DNA of 51,770 nt from contig JADLEX010000011.1 in assembly GCA_020845895.1 (NCBI GenBank), positions 1 to 51,770 of the forward strand. The letters run 5' to 3'. This document shows positions 17,579 through 26,555 of this stretch, in pieces (the stretch's first letter is position 1; every line of letters begins with the position of its first letter). A program made the position numbers and the translations under genes. This DNA comes from Deltaproteobacteria bacterium (GTDB taxonomy: Bacteria; Lernaellota; Lernaellaia; JACKCT01). Below the pieces are notes generated by a model that did no database searches, was not told the origin of the DNA, and saw only the letters and a program-made list of their open reading frames with translations.

Positions 17579-19972
17579 ATGAGTCATTCTATCCGGAAAG
17601 TGGCCGTGCTCGGCTCGGGCGTGATGGGGTCGGCCATCGCCGCGCATTTGGCGGGGTGCGGCTATCCCGTCGTGATGCTCGACATCGTGCCCTTCGACTC
17701 CATGCTCAATGACAAGGAGAAGGCGAAGAAGGACACGAAGGAAGTCCGCAACAAGCTCGGCACCGAGGCGCTGGCGGCGGCGCTCAAAGCCAAGATTCCG
17801 GCGTTCTACACGCCCAAAGCCGCGAACATCATCGAGATCGGAAACTTCGACGACGATTTCGCCAAAATCGGCGACTGCGACTGGATCATCGAGGTCGTCG
17901 TTGAGCGGATGGACATCAAGAAGCAGATCCTCGCGAAGGTGGACCAGTTCCGAAAAAAGGGCAGCATCGTTTCGACGAACACGTCGGGACTGTCGGTCGC
18001 CGGCATGTCTGAAGACTGCTCCGACGAGCTGAAGGCACACTTCCTGGGAACGCACTTTTTCAATCCCGTGCGTTTCATGAAGCTCCTCGAAATCATCCCC
18101 GGCCCGAAGACGAAGCCCGACGTGCTGAACTTTATGGCGGCGTTTTGCCAGAACGAGTTGGGCAAGGGCATCGTGTGGTGCAAGGACACGCCGAACTTTA
18201 TCGCGAACCGCATCGGCGTGTACGGCATTTGCGGCGTCATGCATGCGATGGTGGAAGAGGGCCTGACGATCCCCGAAGTCGACGCGATCGTCGGCGAGCC
18301 GATGGGCCGTCCGAAGACCGCGGCGTTCAAGACCTCCGACATGGTCGGTCTCGATACGCTCGGCCACGTCGCGAAGACCGTTTACGACAACTGCGTGAAC
18401 GATGAAGAACGCGCCGTGTTTCAGGTGCCCGACTTCTTCAACAAGATGGTCGAGTCCAAGCGCCTCGGCGACAAGACCAAGGGCGGTTTCTACAAGAAGG
18501 ACGGCAAGGACCGCTTCGTCGTCGATTACACGACGATGGAATACGTGCCGCTCGGCCGGCCGGAATTCGATTCGATCAAGAACGCCAAGGGCGAAAAGGG
18601 CCTCGGCAACCGGATGAAGTTCCTCGTGAATGCCGACGACAAAGCCGGCAAGTTCGCGTGGAAGCTCATGTCGCGCGGCCTGCTCTATTCGGCGCGCCGC
18701 ATCCCCGAGATCTCCGACAGCGTCGTCGAGATCGACAATGCGATGCAGTGGGGCTTCAACTGGAAAATGGGACCCTTCCGGACGTGGGACGCGATCGGCG
18801 TCGAAGAGTCCGTTGCCCGCATGAAGGCCGAAGGTCTCGAAATCCCCGCGCTCGTCGAGAAGATGCTCGCGACCGGCGCGAAGACGTTCTACAAAAAAGA
18901 GGGCGACACCGAGTACGCGTACGACCTGCTCGCGGGCAAGTACGTGGCCATCAAGAAAGACCCGATGTTCATGATCCTCGCCGAGACGGGCGGCACGAAA
19001 AAAGTCGCCGGCAACGACGGCGCTTCGATCTGGGACATCGGCGACGGCGTGTGCTGCCTCGAGTTCCACACGAAGATGAACGCCATCGACAACGACATCA
19101 TCGAGATGCAGACGGCGATGTGCGACATGCTCGACGACGGCAAGTTCGAAGCGGCGGTGGTCTTCAACCACGCCGAGAACTTCTCGGTCGGCGGCAACCT
19201 CTTCATGATGCTCATGGCGCACAACAACAACATGCTGAGCGAGGTCGAGAAGACCCTGCAGAACCTGCAGAAGGCTCAGATGCGCATGAAGTACAACCGG
19301 CGTCCGGTCGTCGTGGCCACCGGGGGGCTGACCCTGGGCGGCGGCTGCGAGGTCGCGCTCCACGGCCAAAAGGTGGTCGGCGCGGCGGAAACCTATATCG
19401 GCCTCGTCGAGGTCGGCGTCGGTCTGATTCCGGCCGGCGGCGGCACCAAGGAATTCGCGATGCGCGTGGTCGAGGGCATCCCCGCCGGCGCCAAGGTCCC
19501 GATGCTGCCCTTCGCGCAAAAGGCGTTCGAGAACATCGCCATGGCCAAGGTCGCTGTCGGCATCAAGCAGGCGATGGACTTCGGCATCCTGCGCGAGACG
19601 GACATCATGGTTCCCAATCGCGACCTGCTGCTGTATCGCGCCAAGGAGACCGCGCTCGGCATGGCGAAAGTGGGCTGGAACCCCGGCCAGCCGCGCACGG
19701 ACATTCCCGTCGCCGGCGAAAATACCTACGCCGCGTTCCTGATTGCCCTCGACGGCATGAAGAAGTCCGGGTGGATCAGCGAGCACGACGTGAAGGTGTC
19801 TTCGAAGGTCGGCTACATCGTCTCCGGCGGCAAGCGGGCCGAGGGCCAGACGGTGAGCGAATGGGAACTGCTGGATTGGGAAATCGAGGCCTTCATGAGC
19901 CTGCTCGGCGAACCGAAGACCATCGAGCGCATCCAGTACATGCTCATGAACAACAAACCCCTGCGGAACTAA
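17579..19972 (+). CDS. fadN: 3-hydroxyacyl-CoA dehydrogenase / enoyl-CoA hydratase (FadN-type)
   Basis: This 797-residue bifunctional beta-oxidation enzyme has the FadN domain order, dehydrogenase first and hydratase last, the reverse of FadB. The NAD fold is VLGSGVMGSAIAAHLAG (G12, G14, G17) and the dehydrogenase catalytic region is FLGTHFFNPVRFMKLLEI (His159). A second 3HCDH C-domain lies at about 190-420. The crotonase domain at about 470-700 has GGGCEVALHG with Glu591 and YIGLVEVGVGLIPAGGG with Glu611; the 20-residue spacing matches the two catalytic glutamates of hydratases. The ATG follows GGAGGAGATCCCG. It is followed 24 bp later by the thiolase. A FadR-like operator lies upstream. Confidence 0.93.
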   Translation: MSHSIRKVAVLGSGVMGSAIAAHLAGCGYPVVMLDIVPFDSMLNDKEKAKKDTKEVRNKLGTEALAAALKAKIPAFYTPKAANIIEIGNFDDDFAKIGDCDWIIEVVVERMDIKKQILAKVDQFRKKGSIVSTNTSGLSVAGMSEDCSDELKAHFLGTHFFNPVRFMKLLEIIPGPKTKPDVLNFMAAFCQNELGKGIVWCKDTPNFIANRIGVYGICGVMHAMVEEGLTIPEVDAIVGEPMGRPKTAAFKTSDMVGLDTLGHVAKTVYDNCVNDEERAVFQVPDFFNKMVESKRLGDKTKGGFYKKDGKDRFVVDYTTMEYVPLGRPEFDSIKNAKGEKGLGNRMKFLVNADDKAGKFAWKLMSRGLLYSARRIPEISDSVVEIDNAMQWGFNWKMGPFRTWDAIGVEESVARMKAEGLEIPALVEKMLATGAKTFYKKEGDTEYAYDLLAGKYVAIKKDPMFMILAETGGTKKVAGNDGASIWDIGDGVCCLEFHTKMNAIDNDIIEMQTAMCDMLDDGKFEAAVVFNHAENFSVGGNLFMMLMAHNNNMLSEVEKTLQNLQKAQMRMKYNRRPVVVATGGLTLGGGCEVALHGQKVVGAAETYIGLVEVGVGLIPAGGGTKEFAMRVVEGIPAGAKVPMLPFAQKAFENIAMAKVAVGIKQAMDFGILRETDIMVPNRDLLLYRAKETALGMAKVGWNPGQPRTDIPVAGENTYAAFLIALDGMKKSGWISEHDVKVSSKVGYIVSGGKRAEGQTVSEWELLDWEIEAFMSLLGEPKTIERIQYMLMNNKPLRN

Positions 19973-19996
19973 AACCCGCCGACGGAGGATGTCGAG

Positions 19997-21196
<1,200 letters not shown>

Positions 21197-21213
21197 TCCC
21201 GGCATCCGGCCAT

Positions 21214-21249
21214 GCGACGGCGGGGCTCTTCGGAGCCCCGTCGTTTTTT
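21214..21249 (+). terminator. Rho-independent terminator of fadN-fadA
   Basis: The stem GGGGCTC-TTCG-GAGCCCC, extended by CGAC/GTCG with a one-base bulge, is followed by six T. The UUCG tetraloop and T-run are textbook. It lies 18 bp after the thiolase stop. Confidence 0.9.
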
Positions 21250-21377
21250 CGCCCACGCGCCCACGGTTGGGGCGATTCGCGGCTTGACGATCAGATGTGC
21301 CGTTGATAAACAACGTGGCGCATTCGGGGCCGATTTCGCCCCGAATATCGGTCTTTCACGCGCCGCGGATCTTTGAA

Positions 21378-21884
21378 TTGGAAAACGCACCGGACGACAT
21401 CGCGTTCATGCGTCTCGCCCTCGATCAGGCGCGGGATGCGGCGGCGCGCGACGAAGCGCCGATCGGCTGCGTGATCGCGCACGACGGCGTTGTGATCGCG
21501 ACGGCGGGCAACCGACGCGAGCGCGATCGCGACCCGCTCGCGCACGCCGAGGTTCTCGCGATCCGCGAAGCCGCGCGCGTGCTGGGCCGCTGGCGTCTGA
21601 CGGGATGCACGATGTACGTGACGCTCGAACCGTGCACGATGTGCGCGGGCGCGATCGTCCTCGCCCGGCCGGACCGCGTGGTGTACGGTGCGGATGATCC
21701 CAAGGCGGGAGCGGTGCGCAGCCTGTACCGCGTGCTGGAAGACGAGCGGCTCAACCATGCGCCGATCGTCGAGCGGGGCGTCCTGGCCGAAGAGTGCGGT
21801 GCGATCCTGAGCGATTTTTTTCGCGCGAAACGCGAACGAACGAAGGCTTCCGACGATCCTTCAAAACTGAATCACGACCTGTAA
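21378..21884 (+). CDS. tadA: tRNA-specific adenosine deaminase
   Basis: This 168-residue protein has the zinc deaminase motifs HAEVLAIREAA and LEPCTMCAGAIVLARPDRVVYGA. TadA converts A34 to inosine in tRNA-Arg(ACG). The start is uncertain: TTG 21378 gives MENAPDDIAFMRLALDQA, which aligns in length with the start of known TadA; GTG 21297 would add 27 unlike residues and ATG 21408 would trim the first helix. A weak promoter-like TTGACG lies at 21284. It is followed by two tRNA-Ser genes on the same strand. Confidence 0.9.
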   Translation: MENAPDDIAFMRLALDQARDAAARDEAPIGCVIAHDGVVIATAGNRRERDRDPLAHAEVLAIREAARVLGRWRLTGCTMYVTLEPCTMCAGAIVLARPDRVVYGADDPKAGAVRSLYRVLEDERLNHAPIVERGVLAEECGAILSDFFRAKRERTKASDDPSKLNHDL

Positions 21885-21904
21885 CGCGATCACCGACCTT
21901 TGCT

Positions 21905-21991
21905 GGAGAGATGGCAGAGTGGTCGAATGCGGCGGCCTCGAAAGCCGTTGTACCGCTTGCGGTACCGGGGGTTCGAATCCCTCTCTCTCCG
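21905..21991 (+). tRNA. tRNA-Ser (anticodon CGA)
   Basis: The acceptor stem GGAGAGA/TCTCTCC with discriminator G encloses a D-arm with GGTCGAATGC, an anticodon arm GCGGC-CTCGAAA-GCCGT with anticodon CGA at 21939-21941 (reads UCG), a long class II variable arm (GTACCG..CGGTAC) and a T-arm GGGGG-TTCGAAT-CCCTC. CCA is not encoded. The long variable arm and discriminator G are serine identity elements. Confidence 0.96.
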
Positions 21992-22054
21992 AACGCCGCC
22001 GCCGATGAGCGGCGCCCGGTGATCCGTTTTTTTTTCCTATTCGTTTCGGTGCGC

Positions 22055-22142
22055 GGAGAGATGACCGAGTGGCCGAAGGTGCACGACTGGAAATCGTGTG
22101 TACGTCAAAAGCGTACCGAGGGTTCGACTCCCTCTCTCTCCG
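22055..22142 (+). tRNA. tRNA-Ser (anticodon GGA)
   Basis: The same acceptor stem GGAGAGA/TCTCTCC and discriminator G as the preceding tRNA are present. The anticodon arm CACGA-CTGGAAA-TCGTG has anticodon GGA at 22089-22091 (reads UCC and UCU). The variable arm is GTACG...CGTAC and the T-arm GAGGG-TTCGACT-CCCTC. CCA is not encoded. It lies 63 bp after the first tRNA-Ser, probably in the same transcript. Confidence 0.96.
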
Positions 22143-22153
22143 ATCCGATTCGC

Positions 22154-22178
22154 GCAGCCCTCAGGGCTGCTTTTTTTT
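22154..22178 (+). terminator. Rho-independent terminator after tRNA-Ser pair
   Basis: GCAGCCC-TCA-GGGCTGC is a perfect 7-bp stem followed by eight T. It ends the tadA/tRNA transcript. The loop and right arm are also the stop codon and last codons of the convergent minus-strand gene, whose C-terminal KKK is encoded by the T-run. Confidence 0.92.
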
Positions 22179-22955
22179 GCCCGGCCCCGGTACGCCGATG
22201 CGAATGTCGCCGGTTACGACATGGAGCGTCCATGCCGCGCCGCCGCCGCGCGTCGTGAAATAGACCGACGCCGGTTCGGGCTGCGTGATCGGCTGATCGA
22301 CCGAGACGCGCCCGGATTTTTCGACGAGGGCTTCGAGCGCGAGTTTCGCCCGATCGCCGACGCGGAAATCGACGGACCCTTCCTTGACCGAGATGAGCCC
22401 CGATCCCGTGCTCTCCGCCGAAATGTCCGCCGACACCTGGCCGCGCTTCAGCGCGATGCGCACGGCCTGCTTCGCGGATCGCGGGAGTTGAAGATCGACC
22501 TGGCCTTCCTTGATTTTCAGATCCACGTCGCCGCCATGATCGACGATGCGCACGCGGCCGGCGCGAAAATCTCCGCGGATGCGCCCGTCGAGACCTTCGA
22601 TCGCGAGCGATCCGTCCAGGGCGTCGATCACGACGGACGATTTCGCGGGGACTTCGATCACGAGTTCGAGTCGAAACTTGCCTGGCTTGTGCCGCGTCTC
22701 GATGCGCGCGCCGGTCGGTGCGGCGATGAGTCGGAACGCGCCGTCGCCCGGAGACGATGAACCGATCGCCGTGAGTTTTCCCATCGCGCGGATCTGACCG
22801 TCGGCCGATTTCACGATTCGGATGTCGCCCGCGCCGTCGACGACGAGCGTCGGTGCAGCGCCGACCGCGACCGACTGGATCATGGCGTCACTCCCCGCCC
22901 AAGCGACGCAGATCCACGCCAGGGACAAAACGATCGCCAAAAGGACGTTTCTCAT
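22161..22955 (-). CDS. Exported beta-strand-rich protein (DUF4097-like), paralogue A
   Basis: This 264-residue protein has a signal peptide (MRNVLLAIVLSLAWICVAWA). The mature region is a run of short beta repeats, such as SSVVIDALDGSLAIEGLDGRIRGDF, VRIVDHGGDVDLKIKEGQVDLQL and GLISVKEGSVDFRV, like a DUF4097 or right-handed beta-helix 'putative adhesin' fold. It ends with RGGGAAWTLHVVTGDIRIGVPGPGKKK. The GGAG ribosome site is seven bases before ATG 22955. It lies 16 bp downstream of a second gene of the same style; the shared ending makes them paralogues. Function unknown. Confidence 0.7.
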   Translation of the reverse strand: MRNVLLAIVLSLAWICVAWAGSDAMIQSVAVGAAPTLVVDGAGDIRIVKSADGQIRAMGKLTAIGSSSPGDGAFRLIAAPTGARIETRHKPGKFRLELVIEVPAKSSVVIDALDGSLAIEGLDGRIRGDFRAGRVRIVDHGGDVDLKIKEGQVDLQLPRSAKQAVRIALKRGQVSADISAESTGSGLISVKEGSVDFRVGDRAKLALEALVEKSGRVSVDQPITQPEPASVYFTTRGGGAAWTLHVVTGDIRIGVPGPGKKKQP

Positions 22956-22971
22956 GCGCGACTCCGCAGTG

Positions 22972-23877
22972 TCAGGGCTGGGGTTTCATGCCGTCGATCG
23001 AGTCCGGGCGCACGCCGTCCGGCGCGAAAACCCGGACGCTCGAACCGCTTTGGCGCACGACGACATCCCATTGCGCTCCGCCGCCGCGAAAGGCGTATTC
23101 AACCTCGCGCGGAACTCGTTCGAATCGTTCCAGACGCACCCGTTCGCCCACGAGACCTTCCTTGCTCAAATCCGTCGCGCGCACGCTCGCCCGCGTCTCG
23201 GGTGACACGGTGAGTTCGACGCGGCCTCGATCGACAACCACGCGCGCCGCGCCGGGGGTCTGCGACAGCAAATCGATGATCGCCGAGCCCTCGACGATTT
23301 CGATATTCACGGGCCTGTTCTCGGCGCGGAAACGCGAGAGTGTCGCCTTCCCCTTTTGCAATTCGATGTCGACGCCGCCGCCGTGCGACTGGAGTTCGAT
23401 CGAACCGGAGCGGCTTCGCGCGGAAAAGTCTCCGATGAGGTCGGTCGCGACGAGCGCTCCGTCGATGTGCGTGACGTGAACGGTTGTCACGGCGGGGACC
23501 GAAATCGCGAGCGTGCCGCCGGTTGGGACGTCTGCCTTGAGTCGAATCCCGCCGATGTCCGATTCCAGCCGGAATCTGAACGAAGGGGGAATGGCAGCGT
23601 TCGGCGAATCCGGAACGAACCGCGCGCGAATTTCCCGATCCGCTCCCCGTTGAACACGCAACCGACCGTGCGCGTCGATGAGCAGTCGCGGCGAATCGCC
23701 TGCGGGCACCACCTGAACGCCCGAAGGCGGCGGAGCCACGTCTTCGCTCGGCGTTGGTGCGACCGGTTCTTCGACGGAATCGGGTGGATCGGACTCTTCG
23801 GCGCTCGCGACACCTGGAAAGATCGCAAGGGCGACCGCGAGAAAAACAGTCCGGTTTCGTGCCCCGCGGAGATTCAC
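22972..23877 (-). CDS. Exported beta-strand-rich protein (DUF4097-like), paralogue B
   Basis: This 301-residue protein has a signal peptide (GARNRTVFLAVALAIFPGVASA) followed by a Pro/Glu linker of about 40 residues. Beta-repeat segments come next: THIDGALVATDLIGDFSARS, GSIELQSHGGGVDIELQKG and ARVVVDRGRVELTVSPE. It ends RGGGAQWDVVVRQSGSSVRVFAPDG, matching the RGGGAAWTLHVV...GDIRIGVPG end of the following gene. The start is GTG 23877, overlapping the TGA of mog. Cell-surface or periplasmic location is inferred; the ligand is unknown. Confidence 0.7.
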   Translation of the reverse strand: MNLRGARNRTVFLAVALAIFPGVASAEESDPPDSVEEPVAPTPSEDVAPPPSGVQVVPAGDSPRLLIDAHGRLRVQRGADREIRARFVPDSPNAAIPPSFRFRLESDIGGIRLKADVPTGGTLAISVPAVTTVHVTHIDGALVATDLIGDFSARSRSGSIELQSHGGGVDIELQKGKATLSRFRAENRPVNIEIVEGSAIIDLLSQTPGAARVVVDRGRVELTVSPETRASVRATDLSKEGLVGERVRLERFERVPREVEYAFRGGGAQWDVVVRQSGSSVRVFAPDGVRPDSIDGMKPQP

Positions 23878-24380
23878 GTGGAGCCGTGTTCCGTGTTCAC
23901 GCCTCGCAGTAACTCCACGGCGTGTGCGAGGACGGGCAGGACGACGTCGAGACACTCGAGTGCGCCTTTTCGGCTTCCGGGCAGGTTCACGATCAGCGTT
24001 CGGTTGCGGATCGCGGCGACGGCGCGCGAGAGCATCGCCATGGGCGTGATCGCGAGCGAGCGCATGCGCATCGCCTCGGCGATCCCAGGCGCCATTCGCT
24101 CGGAGACGGCCAGTGTTGCCTCGGGGGTCACGTCGCGGTCGGTGAAACCGGTGCCGCCTGTCGTCAGCACGACGGCGACCGCGGGGTCGTCGCAAAGACG
24201 CACGAGTTCAGTCTCAATGCGCGCGCGGTCGTCGGGGATCACGAGATAGTGGGCGCAGGCCCAGCCCGCGTCGTGCATGCGTTGCTGGAGCGCCGGGGCG
24301 CTCGTGTCCTCGCGCTCGCCGATCGATGCCTTGTCGGAAAGCGTCAGGATGGCGTAGCGGCGAATTGCGGCCTCGCTCAT
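23874..24380 (-). CDS. mog: Molybdopterin adenylyltransferase (Mog/MoaB family)
   Basis: This 168-residue protein has the MogA/MoaB signature TTGGTGFTDRDVTPEAT and IVNLPGSRKGALECLDVVLP, with an N-terminal YAILTLSDKASIGEREDTS. It adenylylates molybdopterin for molybdenum insertion. Start ATG 24380 follows GGGAGTCCCC. The stop overlaps the GTG of the downstream exported protein. It would serve the molybdopterin enzyme encoded at 28564, although the two loci are on opposite strands and not in one operon. MoaB versus Mog is not separable here. Confidence 0.88.
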   Translation of the reverse strand: MSEAAIRRYAILTLSDKASIGEREDTSAPALQQRMHDAGWACAHYLVIPDDRARIETELVRLCDDPAVAVVLTTGGTGFTDRDVTPEATLAVSERMAPGIAEAMRMRSLAITPMAMLSRAVAAIRNRTLIVNLPGSRKGALECLDVVLPVLAHAVELLRGVNTEHGST

Positions 24381-24463
24381 GGGGACTCCCGTTTGCCCGG
24401 CGAGTCGAACAGGGATCGATGCGTGGCCGAAGTAGGGGGGAGCCGAAACGGCCCCGACGAAGG

Positions 24464-25084
24464 TCAGATCTCGAGCTTCATCACCGTCAGGCGAAACTTG
24501 CGAAACGCCATCTTGTTCTCCCCGGACGCGCTGGACGACGCCTTGCTCGCCGAATACATCACCTGCATCAGCACGTGATAGGGCGTTCGTTTATCGGCCA
24601 GAATCATCAGGTTGTCCTGGGCCTTGAGCTTTGGGTGAAGCTTGGCCAGGCGATTGAGCGTTTCGGCCTGTTGGTCGAGAGCCCCCTTGAGATTGGGGAC
24701 CATGTAGGGATTTTCCTTCGCGAGAAAATCCTGCGGGATCACGCCGTTCAGAATCGGCGCGACCTTTTTGTCCTCGACGACGACCTCGTCACGGGTGACG
24801 AAGATCTTGATCGCCTCGAGCGGCTGCTCGTCCTCGGTGGAGTAGGGCAGCGTCATGGCGTCGGAGACACTGACGTTTTGGGCGCTGAACGACACGCTCT
24901 TGAGCAGGAAGACGAGGATGATGGTCATCATGTCCATCATCGCGACGATGTTCAAATAGGTGATCTCGTCCGCGGCGCGCTTGGCCTTCCCGATCGCCCG
25001 GCGGCGTCGGTGCACGGCGCGAATCGCCGTGAACATCGGGGTCGCTGCGTCCTGGGAACCGTTCGCGTTGGCGGACTGCGTCAT
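24464..25084 (-). CDS. ExbD/TolR-family protein 2
   Basis: This protein of about 206 residues has a short N-terminal cytoplasmic stretch, one membrane helix in LNIVAMMDMMTIILVFLLKS (about 44-63) and a periplasmic domain. The conserved membrane Asp of ExbD/TolR proton channels is present in MMDMMTIIL. The periplasmic domain (IKIFVTRDEVVVEDKKVAPIL) has the TolR/ExbD fold pattern. The ATG at 25084 is preferred over an in-frame TTG one codon upstream. It is third in the operon after an ExbB-type channel and a second ExbD. A C-terminal extension (SASKASSSASGENKMAFRKF) is not typical. Confidence 0.85.
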   Translation of the reverse strand: MTQSANANGSQDAATPMFTAIRAVHRRRRAIGKAKRAADEITYLNIVAMMDMMTIILVFLLKSVSFSAQNVSVSDAMTLPYSTEDEQPLEAIKIFVTRDEVVVEDKKVAPILNGVIPQDFLAKENPYMVPNLKGALDQQAETLNRLAKLHPKLKAQDNLMILADKRTPYHVLMQVMYSASKASSSASGENKMAFRKFRLTVMKLEI

Positions 25085-25099
25085 CAAATTCGTCCGGGA

Positions 25100-25672
25100 T
25101 TATTGCGGCGCGTTCGTCGTGATGCCGACGATGCCCGGTGAAAGCTGAACGTCAGGGAACAGGATTCTCGGCCCCTGGTTTCGCAGCGCGTCCATCGTTT
25201 TTACGACGATGTCGTACTCGATGTCCTTCTCCGCCGCGAGGATCACGAGGGTCTCGTTGGGATAAGCGTCCTTGACCTCGATCGCGACTCGCTGCAGCGC
25301 GTCGTAGTCGTACTTCTGGTCCGCGGTCATCGCGATGGGCGGCATGACACCTCCGCGGCCCGCCACCGTGAAGCCCTGATGCGTGACGAAAACCGTCAGC
25401 GTCAGTTCGTTCTTCGGCGTTTCCTGCGGCGTCGATGCCTCGGACGACTTCACCGTCAGCGGAAAGATCGACATCATCGCCAGCGGCAGAACTGTGCTGA
25501 TCGCGACGAGGAGGAAGATGATCAGGTTGACGTTGACGTCGAGGTAAGGGACGAGGTTCAATTCTTCGTTGGCGTGGTACGACGGAATCTTCCGCCGTGC
25601 GCGCCGCAACAGCACCTGCGCCGCCTGTTCCTCGGCGGTCGCTTTTTTCTCGGGGGCTTTGTCGTCGGTCAT
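25100..25672 (-). CDS. ExbD/TolR-family protein 1
   Basis: This 190-residue protein has a cytoplasmic N-terminus rich in Ala, Glu and Arg, then the membrane helix in LNLVPYLDVNVNLIIFLLVA with the essential Asp (LVPYLDV), and a periplasmic TolR-like domain (LTVFVTHQGFTV...LVILAAEKDIEYDIVVKTMDAL). It pairs with ExbD protein 2 and the ExbB/TolQ/MotA-type channel. The two ExbD proteins are distinct in sequence, so a heteromeric rotor is likely. These motors couple proton flow to outer-membrane transport, envelope maintenance or gliding. Confidence 0.9.
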   Translation of the reverse strand: MTDDKAPEKKATAEEQAAQVLLRRARRKIPSYHANEELNLVPYLDVNVNLIIFLLVAISTVLPLAMMSIFPLTVKSSEASTPQETPKNELTLTVFVTHQGFTVAGRGGVMPPIAMTADQKYDYDALQRVAIEVKDAYPNETLVILAAEKDIEYDIVVKTMDALRNQGPRILFPDVQLSPGIVGITTNAPQ

Positions 25673-25714
25673 GCTGCTTGCCGGCCTTGTTCGGTTCGCT
25701 CGGCGAATGCCGGA

Positions 25715-26353
25715 TTATTTGTGGGCCGTCTTGCCGTGACGCAGAATCAGGTAATTCTCGAACGCGGCCGAATTCGACTCCAGTTCCGCCAGCATCTTTT
25801 TGCTTTTGCCGGCGAGGAGCAGGTGGCCCATCATGCACAGAATCGCGATGCCCAGACCGATCGCCGTGTTGTTCATGGCTTCGGAGATACCGGTCGCGAG
25901 GAAGGCCGCCTTCTGCTCGGGGCTGACCGCCGCGAGGGCGGCGAACGACCGGATGAGGCCAAAGATGGTGCCGAGGAGTCCGACCAGGGTGGCGATGTTC
26001 GCGAGGGACCACAGCGACGCAATCCGCTTTTCGAGCAGCGGCGACACGCGCATGAGTTCCTCGTCCATCGAGGTCGAAATCGCCATCGCGCCATCCTGCA
26101 ATTTGGCGATGCCCGCCTTGAGCACGCGCGCGATCGGCGCCGAGCTGGCGTTGCAAAGCTGAATCGCCTTCTCGAGCTGACGCTCCTGGAGCAGCCCGAC
26201 GATGTGCCGCGAGAAGACATCGGCGTCGACGCGGTAGGCGACGAACAGGCGATACGCCCGTTCGAGAATGATGCCGACGACGAACACCGAGATCACGATA
26301 TTGATGTAGATCGGCAAGCCGGCGTCTTTAAAAACCGTCGCAAACGTTCCCAT
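25715..26353 (-). CDS. ExbB/TolQ/MotA-family proton channel
   Basis: This 212-residue protein has three membrane helices: about 9-28 (IYINIVISVFVVGIILERAY), a central pair in LANIATLVGLLGTIFGLIRSF and TAIGLGIAILCMMGHLLLAG. The MotA_ExbB signature is GLLGTIFGLIRSF. The start ATG 26353 is inferred because a longer frame adds 24 residues without hydrophobic sequence. It begins a three-gene minus-strand operon with two ExbD proteins. The spacer 26354-26555 upstream has several short inverted repeats and no gene. Confidence 0.92.
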   Translation of the reverse strand: MGTFATVFKDAGLPIYINIVISVFVVGIILERAYRLFVAYRVDADVFSRHIVGLLQERQLEKAIQLCNASSAPIARVLKAGIAKLQDGAMAISTSMDEELMRVSPLLEKRIASLWSLANIATLVGLLGTIFGLIRSFAALAAVSPEQKAAFLATGISEAMNNTAIGLGIAILCMMGHLLLAGKSKKMLAELESNSAAFENYLILRHGKTAHK

Positions 26354-26555
26354 CGTACGGCACCCAAATCGTTGACGGACCGGGCACGACTCGCGGCCAT
26401 CCCCGCGATACGGTCCCGTATCCATTGTTCGGAAGGTGTTTTTAGCATGACTGGGAAAAGAAAATCCAGACCATTGGAAATCTGCCCGGTTTTTTTCTGC
26501 AATCCCGGGCGAAATCCCGATTTCGGCCCGACCGGTTTCGGGCTCGCCGTCTCGG

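Noticed and set aside
22001-22035. A terminator between the two tRNA-Ser genes (CGCCGC/GCGGCG hairpin and a run of nine T).
   Set aside because: The hairpin and T-run are separated by about ten bases, so it is not a standard intrinsic terminator; the two tRNAs probably share a transcript.
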